Made by a program: the position numbers and the translations under genes
NCBI GenBank assembly: GCA_026119935.1
Contig: JALRMH010000075.1
Coordinates: 1,689-65,688 of the forward strand
Reading direction: 5' to 3'
DNA from: Endothia cerciana
Lineage: Eukaryota; Ascomycota; Sordariomycetes; Diaporthales; Cryphonectriaceae
Length of the DNA stretch: 64,000 nucleotides
The notes under the pieces: model-generated
What the model saw: the letters and a program-made list of their open reading frames with translations, nothing else
What the model was told of the DNA's origin: nothing
Database searches by the model: none
Shown here: piece by piece, positions 31,001 through 37,546 of the stretch
Numbering within the stretch: position 1 is the stretch's first letter
Layout of the letters: each line of letters starts with the position of its first letter

Positions 31001-31421
31001 GTTTAGCGGATGATACTTCTGAGTACCTAAATTATTAGGTTTAAATTATAATTTAACATTATCTAAAGTACAATTCTGAATATTATTCCTAGGGGTTAAC
31101 CTTACATTTTTCCCTCAGCATTTCTTAGGATTACAAGGAATGCCTAGAAGAATTAGTGATTACCCTGATGCTTTTGCAGGATGAAATTTAATTAGTAGTT
31201 TTGGATCTATTGTAAGTGTGGTAGCTGCTTGATTATTCTTGTACATTGTCTATAGACAACTATTAGATGGTAAAGTGGCCACAAGGAATCCATGAATGAC
31301 TCCGCAGTTTTACACAGATACTCTACAAGCTTTATTAAATAGAAGTTCTCCTAGTCTAGAATGATCATTAACAAGTCCACCAAAACCTCACGCTTTTGTG
31401 AGTCTTCCTGTACAATCTTAA
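4005..31421 (+). CDS. cox1: Cytochrome c oxidase subunit 1, ten exons
   Basis: Catalytic core of complex IV in the inner membrane; carries heme a and the heme a3-CuB centre. Exons: 4005-4344, 7023-7035, 11994-12094, 14744-14802, 18478-18501, 20362-20458, 22209-22255, 25070-25144, 29088-29529, 30892-31421. They sum to 1728 bases, 575 residues plus TAA, the normal size with a slightly long N-terminus. Metal ligands are visible: [26 protein letters not shown] and AHFHYV. Exon 2 (13 bp) and exon 5 (24 bp) are tiny. Every group I join has U before the intron and G at its end; both group II introns start GTGCG and end CTAC. ATG 4005 is the only in-frame ATG before VSVWTERWFW and gives roughly 45 extra residues, so the start is uncertain. 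Confidence 0.95.
4345..6885 (+). pseudogene. Group II intron maturase/reverse transcriptase (LtrA type), HNH domain broken
   Basis: Expected to help splice cox1-i1 and, in active relatives, to reverse-transcribe it into DNA. The frame continues from exon 1 with no start of its own. Reverse-transcriptase blocks are clear: [54 protein letters not shown] and [12 protein letters not shown], the last with the catalytic YADD at about 5806. A maturase X domain follows, then an HNH motif, [15 protein letters not shown] 79-bp GC element at 6625-6708 interrupts the HNH domain. Without it the protein continues [20 protein letters not shown] and stops at TAA 6883-6885. TGA codons at 5691 and 6279 read as Trp. 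RT and X domains look intact; DNA cleavage is probably lost if the insertion is translated. Confidence 0.85.
6625..6708. repeat. GC double-hairpin element in AGATCT site
   Basis: AGATCC at the left and GGATCT at the right; empty site AGATCT. Contains C-run AAGTGTGCGG hairpin and CCCGCAAGCTTGCGGG hairpin. Net 79 bp, shifting the frame of the cox1-i1 maturase inside its HNH domain. Confidence 0.85.
7036..8056 (+). CDS. GIY-YIG homing endonuclease, fused to cox1 exon 2
   Basis: The frame continues from exon 2 and ends at TAA 8054-8056, with TGA 7301-7303 and 8033-8035 read as Trp. The GIY-YIG core begins [20 protein letters not shown], followed by the arginine helix [10 protein letters not shown] and the catalytic-glutamate segment [16 protein letters not shown]. 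The C-terminal part ([20 protein letters not shown]) resembles the DNA-binding repeats of fungal GIY-YIG endonucleases. About 110 N-terminal residues are low-complexity linker. It precedes a group I core and likely drives the homing of this intron. No frame break was seen. Confidence 0.85.
8450..9211 (+). pseudogene. GIY-YIG endonuclease, 5' half (interrupted)
   Basis: Open from ATGCC at 8450 through TGA (Trp) 8888 to TAA 9209-9211. It carries a leader ending [19 protein letters not shown], a linker with [14 protein letters not shown], and the start of a GIY-YIG core, V-V-Y-I-W-T-Y then [17 protein letters not shown]. It stops just before the region containing the catalytic glutamate. That missing part continues at 11247-11909. 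The intervening 2 kb encodes a related, intact GIY-YIG protein with matching leader motifs, so this gene was split by insertion of a relative. Confidence 0.75.
9539..11242 (+). CDS. GIY-YIG homing endonuclease inserted into a paralogue
   Basis: Frame from ATGCCT at 9539 to TAA 11240-11242, with TGA codons read as Trp. Leader [20 protein letters not shown] and FGASW parallel the split gene at 8450. The core is [19 protein letters not shown] with VERIFNYF, followed by [15 protein letters not shown], which carries the expected catalytic glutamate. Several C-terminal repeats ([50 protein letters not shown]) match NUMOD-like DNA-binding modules. About 565 residues, long for the family. No group I core was recognised within the inserted segment itself. 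Confidence 0.8.
11247..11909 (+). pseudogene. GIY-YIG endonuclease, 3' half (interrupted)
   Basis: Starts mid-domain at [18 protein letters not shown], continues with [20 protein letters not shown] and repeats such as [20 protein letters not shown] and [19 protein letters not shown]. It aligns with the middle and end of the protein at 9539-11242 and completes the half gene at 8450-9211. TGA 11559 reads as Trp. A short GC hairpin at 11868-11893 lies near the end. Confidence 0.75.
11868..11893. repeat. Single GC hairpin (GCAAGCTTGC loop)
   Basis: CCCCCGCAAGCTTGCGGGGG is a perfect hairpin. It lies near the 3' end of the split GIY-YIG gene. No AGNNCT flank is visible, so it may be a remnant. Confidence 0.75.
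12095..14547 (+). CDS. Group II intron maturase/reverse transcriptase with HNH domain
   Basis: Complete LtrA-type protein read from exon 3 through in-frame TGA (Trp) codons to TAA 14545-14547. Blocks in order: [70 protein letters not shown] and the catalytic [12 protein letters not shown] near 13590. Domain X follows ([20 protein letters not shown]), then an HNH endonuclease with C-x2-C, HH and C-x2-C-x3-H ([26 protein letters not shown]). It should promote splicing of cox1-i3 and could support retrohoming. A 102-bp GC element at 12519-12626 lies in the N-terminal linker and keeps the frame. This is the best-preserved mobile-intron protein in the window. Confidence 0.92.
12519..12626. repeat. 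Compound GC element in AGATCT site, in frame
   Basis: Left AGATCC, right AGATCT. Contains an internal AAGTTCTG join and GCTGATCATCC, so it is a nest of two element types. Net 102 bp (34 codons) in the linker of the cox1-i3 maturase, whose frame stays open. Confidence 0.85.
15373..16425 (+). CDS. LAGLIDADG endonuclease nested in another LAGLIDADG gene
   Basis: Two-motif LAGLIDADG protein, open from about GTG 15373 to TAA 16423-16425 with TGA as Trp. First motif [18 protein letters not shown], second [17 protein letters not shown]. The usual family helices are present ([60 protein letters not shown]). A 111-bp GC element at 16035-16151 lies in the second half but keeps the frame, adding 37 residues in a loop after ISQDSRD. 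The start is uncertain because the frame is open a little upstream. Confidence 0.82.
16035..16151. repeat. Compound GC element in AGATCT site, in frame
   Basis: AGATCT at the left and GATCTC at the right. Inside are GATGATCAG, CCTGCGTAGCG and GCTACGCACGGGG blocks with a CAGAACTT join. Net 111 bp, preserving the frame of the nested LAGLIDADG gene. Confidence 0.85.
17257..18102 (+). pseudogene. GIY-YIG endonuclease inserted in cox1-i4, frame broken
   Basis: The GIY-YIG core starts [19 protein letters not shown], with [10 protein letters not shown] and the catalytic-glutamate segment [12 protein letters not shown] element with net 67 bp then shifts the frame. The protein resumes as [20 protein letters not shown], with NUMOD3-like HTDETK-type repeats and a C-terminal module ([20 protein letters not shown]) ending at TAG 18100-18102. 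It interrupts the host LAGLIDADG gene. Without the GC element the two parts join at [10 protein letters not shown], as in the relative at 26753. Confidence 0.8.
17607..17678. repeat. GC double-hairpin element in AGATCT site
   Basis: AGATCC at the left, GGATCT at the right. Contains CTGCTACGCACGGGGGATC and CCGCAAGCTTGCGG hairpins. Net 67 bp; it shifts the frame of the GIY-YIG gene between FID and LLKPEYN. Confidence 0.88.
18622..19830 (+). CDS. LAGLIDADG homing endonuclease of cox1-i5
   Basis: Open for 403 codons from ATG 18622 to TAG 19828-19830 with TGA as Trp. The first 60 or so residues ([39 protein letters not shown]) are translated from the intron core itself, a pattern shared with nad2-i2 and nad2-i3. 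First motif [19 protein letters not shown], second [19 protein letters not shown]. Helices [20 protein letters not shown] and [20 protein letters not shown] are typical. A 33-bp GC hairpin insertion at 18898-18936 keeps the frame. Looks intact; likely supports homing and perhaps splicing of this intron. Confidence 0.88.
18898..18936. repeat. Small GC element in AGTTCT site, in frame
   Basis: AGTTCC at the left, AGTTCT at the right; hairpins CCCCCTACGGGGG and GAACTCCCCTCTGGGAAGTT. Net 33 bp (11 codons). Confidence 0.85.
20459..21671 (+). CDS. GIY-YIG homing endonuclease of cox1-i6 (frameshift in A-run)
   Basis: The frame runs on from exon 6 to TAG 20662-20664; the main domain is in the next frame, open upstream of TTG 20679 to TAA 21669-21671. 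The two frames meet at a run of about ten A near 20650-20659, so a one-base change would make one continuous protein. The core is [20 protein letters not shown] with [12 protein letters not shown] and the glutamate segment [16 protein letters not shown]. The C-terminal repeats include [20 protein letters not shown] and [19 protein letters not shown]. Either a run-length error, slippage, or an internal start separates the two parts. Confidence 0.8.
20459..22208 (+). other. cox1-i6, group I intron
   Basis: Inserted in T|TC of AINF-ITT. The GIY-YIG ORF is 5' and the core is near the 3' end: CGATCAGCAGGAAATCC near 21811, CCTCAGAGACTACACG near 21848 and TTAAGATATAGTCC near 21892. Ends CTAATTG. A pair of near-palindromic repeats flanks GGCGTGCATAGCGCGC near 22010-22030. 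Confidence 0.88.
22902..23987 (+). CDS. LAGLIDADG endonuclease nested in another LAGLIDADG gene
   Basis: Two-motif protein ending at TAA 23985-23987, with TGA as Trp. First motif [17 protein letters not shown], second [19 protein letters not shown]. Helices [20 protein letters not shown] and [20 protein letters not shown] are present. A 60-bp GC element at 23171-23236 adds 20 residues after NVRD and keeps the frame. A poly-A and GC-rich patch (CCGACGGCTACACCGTCGG, a hairpin near 22982) lies in the leader. The start is uncertain. Confidence 0.82.
23171..23236. repeat. GC double-hairpin element in AGATCT site, in frame
   Basis: AGATCC left, GGATCT right, with CCCCTGCGGGGGATC and CCGCAAGCTTGCGG hairpins. 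Net 60 bp, keeping the nested LAGLIDADG frame. Confidence 0.88.
25346..27146 (+). pseudogene. LAGLIDADG + GIY-YIG fused homing endonuclease, broken at the linker
   Basis: The LAGLIDADG part has first motif [20 protein letters not shown], then [18 protein letters not shown], second motif [19 protein letters not shown] and a terminal segment with [20 protein letters not shown]. Instead of stopping, the same frame runs into a GIY-YIG leader ([13 protein letters not shown]). A GC element at 26381-26473 then breaks the frame. GIY-YIG resumes with [47 protein letters not shown] and NUMOD-like tails ([20 protein letters not shown]) to TAA 27144-27146. A further frame change lies near 26890 beside a GCTACGCAC footprint. 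The LAGLIDADG part alone is intact. Confidence 0.8.
26381..26473. repeat. Compound GC element between LAGLIDADG and GIY-YIG domains
   Basis: Left GGATCTTCC, then C-run GCAAGTGTGCGG G-run, then GGACCCTCAGGGACCCC and AAGGGGTCCCC blocks, right GGGAAGATAAG. The flanks fit AGATCT only in part. It shifts the frame. Confidence 0.75.
27369..27708 (+). other. Unidentified open frames in cox1-i8
   Basis: Two overlapping frames: 27369-27566 and 27439-27708. The second encodes a partly hydrophobic peptide ([17 protein letters not shown]) ending [10 protein letters not shown]. No match to a known mitochondrial gene was recognised. It lies between the apparent end of the cox1-i8 core and a broken LAGLIDADG gene. 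It may be a leader of that gene or foreign DNA. Confidence 0.3.
27818..28810 (+). pseudogene. LAGLIDADG endonuclease, degraded
   Basis: First motif [19 protein letters not shown]; second half WLAGFIEA then [15 protein letters not shown], where five extra codons (VPKGR region) split the second motif. A GC element with net 129 bp (27946-28080) keeps the frame. TAA 28391-28393 interrupts between the halves (PLIL stop TKIKDPN). It ends at TAA 28808-28810 after [12 protein letters not shown]. The stop and the damaged motif suggest it is inactive. Confidence 0.78.
27946..28080. repeat. Compound GC element in AGAACT site
   Basis: AGAACT left, GGAACT right, with CTGCGTAGCG, GATGATCAG and AGCGTGGGGAGTTCC blocks. 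Net 129 bp inside the degraded LAGLIDADG gene. Confidence 0.85.
28982..29035 (+). pseudogene. Fragment of cox1 exon 1 joined to exon 2 (no intron)
   Basis: AATAGTATCATTACAGCT (18 bases) is identical to the end of cox1 exon 1 near 4310. After a few changed bases, ATATTCTTTAT (11 bases) matches the junction of exon 1 (last base A4344) with exon 2 (from 7023). The spacing equals the spliced sequence, so the 2.7-kb group II intron is absent. It lies about 60 bases before the 3' end of cox1-i8. Confidence 0.65.
29530..30875 (+). CDS. GIY-YIG homing endonuclease of cox1-i9
   Basis: The frame is continuous from exon 9 through the intron core, through TGA 30609 (Trp), to TAA 30873-30875. The core is [33 protein letters not shown], and [19 protein letters not shown] with the expected glutamate. 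NUMOD3-like repeats follow ([35 protein letters not shown]), then [19 protein letters not shown] and a last module near [17 protein letters not shown] 33-bp GC element at 30759-30797 adds 11 residues in frame. Looks intact. Confidence 0.87.
30759..30797. repeat. Single GC element in AGTACT site, in frame
   Basis: AGTACTTCCCTCCGGGGAG then TACCCCC, TTGCGG and TGGTACT. One copy of the unit tandemly repeated at 1-135. Empty site AGTACT; net 33 bp. Confidence 0.88.
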
Positions 31422-32633
31422 TTAAATAATAAACCAATAAAGGGGGCGGTAAGGTGAAGCTATACATTTATGCAGGATGGTTTCCTCCAATCTGGAGCCG
31501 CCCCCCCTACCCTTTAACCACCACTAACCACTGGACTACGTATACCTTACCTAGCGGTCTAAGGTTATACCTTGAATTTAGTGTGTTGTTACTGGGTATA
31601 TCCTAAAAATTAGTATGTTTTACTAGTATAAACATATAAGAAATGTGTTACGTATAGACACATTTCTGTCTTAACAGAATTAGCTAGAATAATCACGGTT
31701 GACGGCGTGCTGCCTAATGCTAGTTGTTGATCCTGTTAGTGAAGATAATGAAATAAACGTCCCCTTGGTGCTCCTAGAGATTTGAACGGTCTGATTAGGG
31801 GGGGGAGCTATAAGGCTTACTTTATAATCCTTGATATTTTAGTTCTGCCCCCCCCCTGCTACGCAGGGGGGCTGATCATCCTCCCCCCCCTCGCTACGCA
31901 GGGGCCCCTTCGCTACGCAGGGGAAGTTCTATTTAGTAATTTAGTATTATTAAAAACACTGGTGAAAAGTTTCTCTCAGGTCAAAGGAGTGCTTGTTAAT
32001 AAGAACCTATCCTTCCCTCTGCATTAATGCAGAGGGTTAAGGAGAAGAACTGGAAATATGAGCTACTGCATCGGAAACGTGTCATCTACAGTCTCATAGG
32101 ACCGGAGTCTTCAGTATATTGGACGGATACTAGGTGCTCTCATTAAGATTTTACTGATATGATAGGAAATTTAGCTAACGAGGATATTATATTATAAAGC
32201 GCTATTACCACTCTCTTTCACTAAAGACTGGTGGTTAACAATCCCAGATGAACTTCTTAAAGTACGCCCTAGAACAACTCATCTGCAACTATATGCCCTG
32301 CAGGGTTGAAAAAGCCATGCGACATGAACTATGTCTTAACATAGTAACTTAGAATTCACGTTATGGTTCTAATTGAAAAGTGATACGAAAAGTACAAGGA
32401 ATATTGCTTGAAATTGCTATATATTTAGCAACGACCCGGGCTCCATTAGACTTGGGATGAGAAACGGAAAGGTAAAGACGGACCGGTACTATGTTAATAG
32501 GACTCCAGGGGGCCGAGAGGTATGGATGGGTAAGATTATCCACATATGACGGTAAGGAAAATGAAACATTCGCGGACGAAGGGTATACCCATTTCTTATC
32601 GTATAGATTACTCATAATTTTTTTTAATAAACC
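31422..32633. other. Region after cox1 with possible structured RNA; no gene
   Basis: Begins with a GC-rich inverted pair, AAGGGGGCGGTAAGG and CCGCCCCCCCTACC (31439-31510). A compound GC element lies at 31841-31930. From about 31935 to 32610 base composition is more even and short paired segments recur (CCTCTGCATTAATGCAGAGG at 32018), as in intron or ribozyme RNA. It may be a decayed intron in front of the second cox1 3' end, but no standard group I or domain V motif was found. Confidence 0.4.
31841..31930. repeat. Compound GC element in AGTTCT site
   Basis: AGTTCT at both ends, with GCTACGCAGGGGGGCTGATC and CGCTACGCAGGGGCCCC blocks. It is the inverse orientation of the 422-510 type and lies in non-coding sequence. 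Confidence 0.87.
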
Positions 32634-33701
32634 ATGAAAAAACTATACAATAATTACAAATTTACACCATTTGCTGTTGCTGGTGCGGTTAGCCTAGGAT
32701 TAAGAGGTATGTATACTTGCTGCTTATATGATGGTCCAATGCTAAGTAATAATAGAAGATATTATTCTTCTAATGGAGATGGGAAAGGAAAACTTTATGC
32801 AGTAAATCCACGTAAGCATGAAAGTAGTTTATCTTCAACTTTAACCCCTTACTATGTGACTGGTTATTGTGATGCGGAATCCAGTTTTACTATTTCTAAG
32901 GTAAAAGGCTCTAATGGGTAAGCTTGACCACGCCTAGTGTTTAAAATTGGGGCTCATATTAGAGGGAATAGCTCTTTTTTTGGTGTAGGAAAAGTTTATG
33001 CTGACCGTTCTTCAAGCTGTCAATATATAGTTCAATCTATCTCAGCCTTGGAAGTTATAGTTAAGCATTTTGAGGTTTATCCTTTAACAACTCAAAAACG
33101 TGCAGACTTTGAGTTTTTTAGACAAGCATTCTATTTAGTTTTAGCGAAAGAACATCTAACTAATGAAGGTTTTCAACGGTATATTAATCTGAGAGCTTCA
33201 ATTAATAATGGAAATCATTACCAAGACTTATTAGTTGAATACCCGGATACAGTTCAACTACCTAAACCTTATTTAGAATTAAAAGGTTTTATCGATCCCC
33301 ATTGAATAGTAGGTTTCGCTGATGGGGATCGATGCTTTCGAATTAAAACTCGTAAATCTGCTGCATATAGATCAGGAGTATCTGTTAATTTAGGTTTTAT
33401 ATTAACTCAAGATATAAGAGATGGAACCTTAATGCAAAGTTTAGTGAATTTATTTAATTGTGGAGGGTTTAGTATTGCTACTAATGGTATGTCTTGCGAA
33501 TATCATGTTTACCGTTTATCTGATATTATTAATACTATTATACCTTTTTTTGAAAAGTATTCTTTTCAAGGAGCTAAAAGGCTTGATTTTGCAGATTTTT
33601 CTAAGGCTGCCCAGATTTTACAAGACAAAGACCACCTAACTGAGGATGGGTTTAAAAAATTACTCGAGTTAAAGAATGGTATGAATAGGAGTAGAAAATA
33701 A
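32634..33701 (+). pseudogene. LAGLIDADG endonuclease before second cox1 3' end, degraded
   Basis: ATG 32634 to TAA 33699-33701. First motif YVTGYCDAESSFTISKVKG, then TAA at 32919-32921 inside the first half and a short deletion around GAHIRGNSSFFGVGKVY. Second motif is changed to WIVGFADGDRCFRIKTRKS. The ending DHLTEDGFKKLLELKNGMNR is family-typical. It is followed 35 bases later by a duplicated cox1 3' exon, so it is probably the ORF of an intron that arrived with its own downstream exon. Confidence 0.75.
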
Positions 33702-33736
33702 CTTAGTTTGTAATACAAAGGGGGAGGCTAGACCGG

Positions 33737-33948
33737 TTTACAGACAATTAATAGATGGTAAAGTAGCGGTGAGAAATCTTTGAATGACTCCACAATTCTA
33801 TACAGATACATTACAAGCTTTATTAAATAGAAGTTCAGCTAGTTTAGAGTGATCATTAACAAGTCCACCAAAACCTCACGCTTTTGTGAGTCTTCCTGTC
33901 CAATTTTTATTTAGGTTTAATCTGAATATTTGTATAATCTTAATTTAA
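33737..33948 (+). pseudogene. Second copy of cox1 3' end
   Basis: Reads [38 protein letters not shown] and [17 protein letters not shown], matching cox1 exon 10 (31245-31421) closely, then a different tail to TAA. It lacks an upstream cox1 exon of its own. It follows a LAGLIDADG gene, as expected for a transferred intron plus 3' exon. Confidence 0.85.
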
Positions 33949-34797
33949 ATAATATGAGGGGGCGTAGCCGTAAATAATTTGTTACAGCCCCTCTTCTTTC
34001 TCTAATAATTTACAATTAGGCCACCAGGATGGACACCTAAGGTGAAATGGTCCAAATTAGGTAGCCTAAAATAGATCGGTTTTAAATTGTAGGCGAAATA
34101 TATATAATAAAAAAGTGAATACATAGTCAGAACCATTTTGCAAAAAAATGGATAACTCATAATTATGGCGGCTGCTGGCTTGCTAGCTTGCATACGAAGT
34201 AGAGAAGGCGCAGCAGAAGTAGCCGCCTTTATTATAACAAATTGGTTTGTTTCCTTAATCTTTTTTGCTTAATTCTGTTAATAGTTAATGTAAAGGAGAT
34301 ATTTACCCCCCCCCCCTTTTATATAAGGAAAGGTTCGGTATTTATAATATAATACTACTATTATGTATAGGAAGGATAGGTAATAATCCAAAAAAGTATT
34401 GATGTAAATATTGGGTAAATTTCAAGAATTCTTTTTGATAGCTGGTACGATATAAATAAATTTGAAGCGAAATTTGTCTTAGTAGGAAACCCCTCCCAAC
34501 CACTTGCCAGGGGAAAAAGATAAAAACGTTCAACGACTAATAGGTGAGTATTACTAACAATAATTCTATTTCTAAACCCATCACATCACGCTTTTGTGAG
34601 TCTTCCTTTGCAAAGCCAGTCTATATTAATATAGTAGCAAAAACTAACAATAAAGAATAAATTTATTTATCTTCGCTTCGCGATTCCACAATATCGAATG
34701 TAATTTTGGTGCGTGGGATATAAAAATTCTAATAATCATTTATTTCTTTTGGGCGCAAGCATAGCTTCGCTACCCCTAATAACTTTTAGGGTATAAA
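33949..34797. other. Decayed group I intron pieces and third cox1 3' fragment
   Basis: AATACATAGTCAGAACC near 34118 and GTTCAACGACTAATAGGTG near 34526 resemble group I P7 strands; the second recurs near 53888 in a fuller core. Right after it, TCACGCTTTTGTGAGTCTTCC (about 34586) is a third copy of the last codons of cox1 (HAFVSLP). The rest is AT-rich with a C-run at 34308 and GC-rich hairpin pieces near 34165-34230. No intact gene. Confidence 0.55.
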
Positions 34798-34868
34798 TTC
34801 TCATTAGCTCAAAGGTAGAGCCGTATTTTCCTATATTATAGATTTTAGTTCAAATCTATAATGAGACA
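34798..34868 (+). tRNA. tRNA-like gene, anticodon uncertain (CCT or TCC)
   Basis: A perfect D-arm, GCTC-AAAGGTA-GAGC, follows TA. Acceptor TTCTCAT pairs with ATGAGAC except for the outer pair. T-loop TTCAAAT has four of five stem pairs. The anticodon stem GTATT/ATTAT has one mismatch with loop TTCCTAT, which would read CCT (Arg); a one-base shift gives TCC (Gly). It could be a decaying tRNA. Confidence 0.45.
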
Positions 34869-35008
34869 ACGTTGCCTTATTAGTCCCCATAGCGGATGAA
34901 CTTATTTTATCTGTTTTAAATTATTTAGGTATAAGTTCCTCCTTGCCCATCGCTAATTTTTATTAGCGATGGGTAGAATGAGGGGGGGTGGTTTATAAGG
35001 CTGTATAA

Positions 35009-35083
35009 GGTGGATATAGTTCAATCGGTAGAGCGACTGTTCGTGGCACAGTAAGTTCCCTGTTCGAGTCAGGGTATCCACCC
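35009..35083 (+). tRNA. trnH: tRNA-His (GTG)
   Basis: Acceptor GGTGGAT pairs with ATCCACC and is followed by C, the usual histidine discriminator. Anticodon stem ACTGT/ACAGT is perfect with loop TCGTGGC (GTG). T-arm CCCTG-TTCGAGT-CAGGG is perfect. The base before the anticodon is C rather than the usual T. Confidence 0.85.
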
Positions 35084-35511
35084 ATGCGTAGCGTCCAGTT
35101 TAGGACATATTTGTCTAGTTTCAGTGAGGGGAAACTTGTTCACCGAGCGGGTAAACAAGAAAAAAAAATTATAATAATTTTTTTTTTGTTACTTGCCTTT
35201 TCGTCCAGGACTTGTTTGTTTGTTTTTTTTCCTTTTTATTCGAATAAAAAGGAAAAAAAAACTAGAAAAAAAGCAGCAGTATTTTTCCTATTTTGCTGAC
35301 TTATATTTTATTTCCTCACCTGTTATAAATTTTATGCGGGGAGGGTTTCTTTATTTGGTAGGGAGGTGGAGTTATACTAATATTTAAGATATTTAAATTT
35401 CATCTTACATTGTGGTGTAGCCGAAAATATGGTATGATACTATATTAAATAAGGCTGGTGGCTACGCCGCCCGTAAAAAGGAGATATGTTTACATCTAGG
35501 GACAGCCAATT
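35084..35511. other. AT-rich spacer with a perfect palindrome
   Basis: Between tRNA-His and tRNA-Met. A 38-bp perfect palindrome centred on ATTCGAAT spans 35223-35260, and a near-palindrome with A9/T10 arms lies at 35156-35197. No gene. A GGCTGGTGGCTACGCCGCC patch near 35452 resembles GC-element debris. Confidence 0.6.
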
Positions 35512-35584
35512 GCTAGGATAGTTTAATAGGTTAAAACTTTAATTTCATATATTAATAATGAGAATTCGATTTTCTCTCCTGGCT
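35512..35584 (+). tRNA. trnM: tRNA-Met (CAT)
   Basis: Acceptor GCTAGGA pairs with TCCTGGC (one G-T pair). Anticodon stem TTAAT/ATTAA is perfect with loop TTCATAT (CAT). T-arm GAGAA-TTCGATT-TTCTC is perfect. It ends just before a duplicated nad2 5' exon. Initiator or elongator status is not decided. Confidence 0.88.
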
Positions 35585-35663
35585 AACTGTGCAATTAGCA
35601 GTTAGTAATAATGTCCTTTTAATTTTATTATTGCTCGATTATATCTTTTTTTTTATTTTATTC

Positions 35664-36014
35664 ATGATATTACTTTCTACACTTTTCTTATTAATTTCGA
35701 ATGCCGTCAGTTTAAGACGAGATATGGCGATTCTCTATAATCGGATTGCCATAATTGCTTTACTATATGCTATATTACAAAGCTTAGTTAACTTTTCTAT
35801 TTTAAGTAATGGTGGTATAGGGTTACATGGTGGTTTATTTCATGTTACAACTATCACCGAAGTTTTTCATATATTTTTGTATTTCATTAGTATATTTATA
35901 TTAATTTTAACAAGTTTTTATCCCCCCCGAAAAGTATGAGTGTATGAACACTCTTCATTAAAAGATATTTTCATGAATAAATTTCTATATTATCGAACAA
36001 AAATAATAAATAAA
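35664..36014 (+). pseudogene. Duplicate nad2 5' exon (copy A)
   Basis: From ATG 35664 it reads like the start of NAD2: LISNAVSLRRDMAILYNR, GGLFHVTTITEVFHIFLYF, YRTKIINK. The similarity to copy B (37840-38220) stops after KIINK. Copy B continues with the conserved FGEHLKIIEYP, which joins correctly to exon 2. Copy A instead runs into a broken LAGLIDADG gene. So A is probably the old or displaced exon, though it is still open and could be transcribed after tRNA-Met. Confidence 0.8.
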
Positions 36015-36017
36015 ATT

Positions 36018-37396
36018 ACGGCTTCGCCTAAATTTATAAATGTAATAGGAATAAGTGATAGTTTATCTGAATTCTTATTTTCAGTAATAAGATATACTTT
36101 AACGGGTTTCTTTCGAAACTACTCTTGTCCCTTAATACTATCTAATACCATGAAGACAAGCTTTAGTATTAACACAAGCTTTAGCTCAAGTAGGCGTGTA
36201 CACTGTTCTCCTTTACTAACTCAACCTTGTATTCCTGGCCTATCTAATAGCATGAACACGAACTTTAGTTTATATAGACGTAGATACTCTTCTTCGTTAG
36301 CAGCAACTCCAGCTTTAACTTCTAACTTATCCCCTTGATTTGTAACCGGATTAATCGATGTTGAGGGTTGTTTTTCAGTGGTATTGCAGAAAACACCCGG
36401 AGCTAGACTAGGTTGAGTTACCAGAGTAGCATTTTCTATAGGTCGTCCGGGCGCCGCTTGTGGCGGCTGGATGGCCAAGGGGGGGGGTAGGTCTACATAA
36501 ACAAGATCCACCGCCCCGCAAGCTTGCGGGGGGGAGGGGGGATCCCCTGCGTAGCTCGCTACGCAGGGGGGATCTACCTTTCCTAAAAAACCTTCAAGGC
36601 TATTTCGGTGGGGTAGGAACTATCAGTGGCCAAGGAAAAGATAGTTTTCAGTTCCAGGTTACAGCTTTAAACCAAATAAAAACAGTTATTCAACATCTAA
36701 ACAAGTATCCTTTAATCTCGAAAAAGCTGAACGATTTCATCCTATTTAAACAAGTGGTGGATATTATGGATGTTAAGAAACATCTTACTCCAGAAGGGTT
36801 ACAAGAGGTCGTAAACATAAAAGCAACTTTAAATCTAGGGTTGCCGGTTAACCTAAAAGAAGCTTTTCCTTCTACAATACCTGTACCTGTGCCTGTTCAT
36901 AAGGAAGAAGTAAACGTTATCTTTGCAGGACACCCCGAGTGATTAGCAGGTTTTACAAGCGGAGATGGCCATTTTATGGTTAAAGTATTTAAGTGTAAAG
37001 GTCAAAAATTGGGGTTTAAAGTAGCTTTACGGTTTAAAATAACACAAGATGCAAGGGATGAATCTTTAATGAAAAGTTTTCAGGGGTTCTTCAAATGTGG
37101 AAGTTACTATTCTAGAAAAGGAGGGGAGCCGCTACGCAGGGGAATTTATTTGTGAAAAATTTTCAGATGTCTAGTCCCGGAGGGACAGGAAACAATTATT
37201 CCGTTTTTCAACAAATATCTTATCCAAGGTGAAAAATCTAAGGATTTCCAAGATTTCTGTAGAGTTGCTGAATTAATGAAAACCAAAGCCCACCTGACTC
37301 CTTCAGGGTTAGACTTAATTAAAAAAAAATAAAAGAAGGTATGAATAAAGGAAGAAGAAGGGTTATTTGTGATACTCTACCCCGAACTTCGTAGCA
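36018..37396 (+). pseudogene. LAGLIDADG endonuclease fused to nad2 copy A, broken
   Basis: The leader runs on from nad2 copy A. First motif WFVTGLIDVEGCFSVVLQK; a GC element at 36443-36575 disrupts the segment after VAFSIG. The fold resumes with LPFLKNLQGYFGGVGTISG and the second motif WLAGFTSGDGHFMVKVFKC. Further breaks lie at small GC footprints near 37128-37145 and 37175-37190, and in an A-run near 37320. The ending EGMNKGRRRVI is recognisable. No group I core is attached. Confidence 0.75.
36443..36575. repeat. Compound GC element in LAGLIDADG gene
   Basis: CGTCCGGGCGCCGCTTG and AGATCCACCGCC ... CCCGCAAGCTTGCGGG ... GCTACGCAGGGGGGATCT blocks. The right part fits an AGATCT site. Confidence 0.75.
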
Positions 37397-37546
37397 AATT
37401 ATAAATGTGTATTAGGGGTCAGTACTTCTGCGAAGCTTGCGCCTCGGAAAAAAGTAAGTCCGAGCTTGCTGGTCCTCCGGATAAGCAAAATTATGAATAA
37501 ATGAACACTCTGTTCTTATGTTCTTATCTACGCAAGGGTAAAGTTT

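Noticed and set aside
35589..35663. GTG 35589 as start of nad2 copy A
   Set aside because: It overlaps the end of tRNA-Met closely and adds residues not seen in NAD2; ATG 35664 gives the usual N-terminus.
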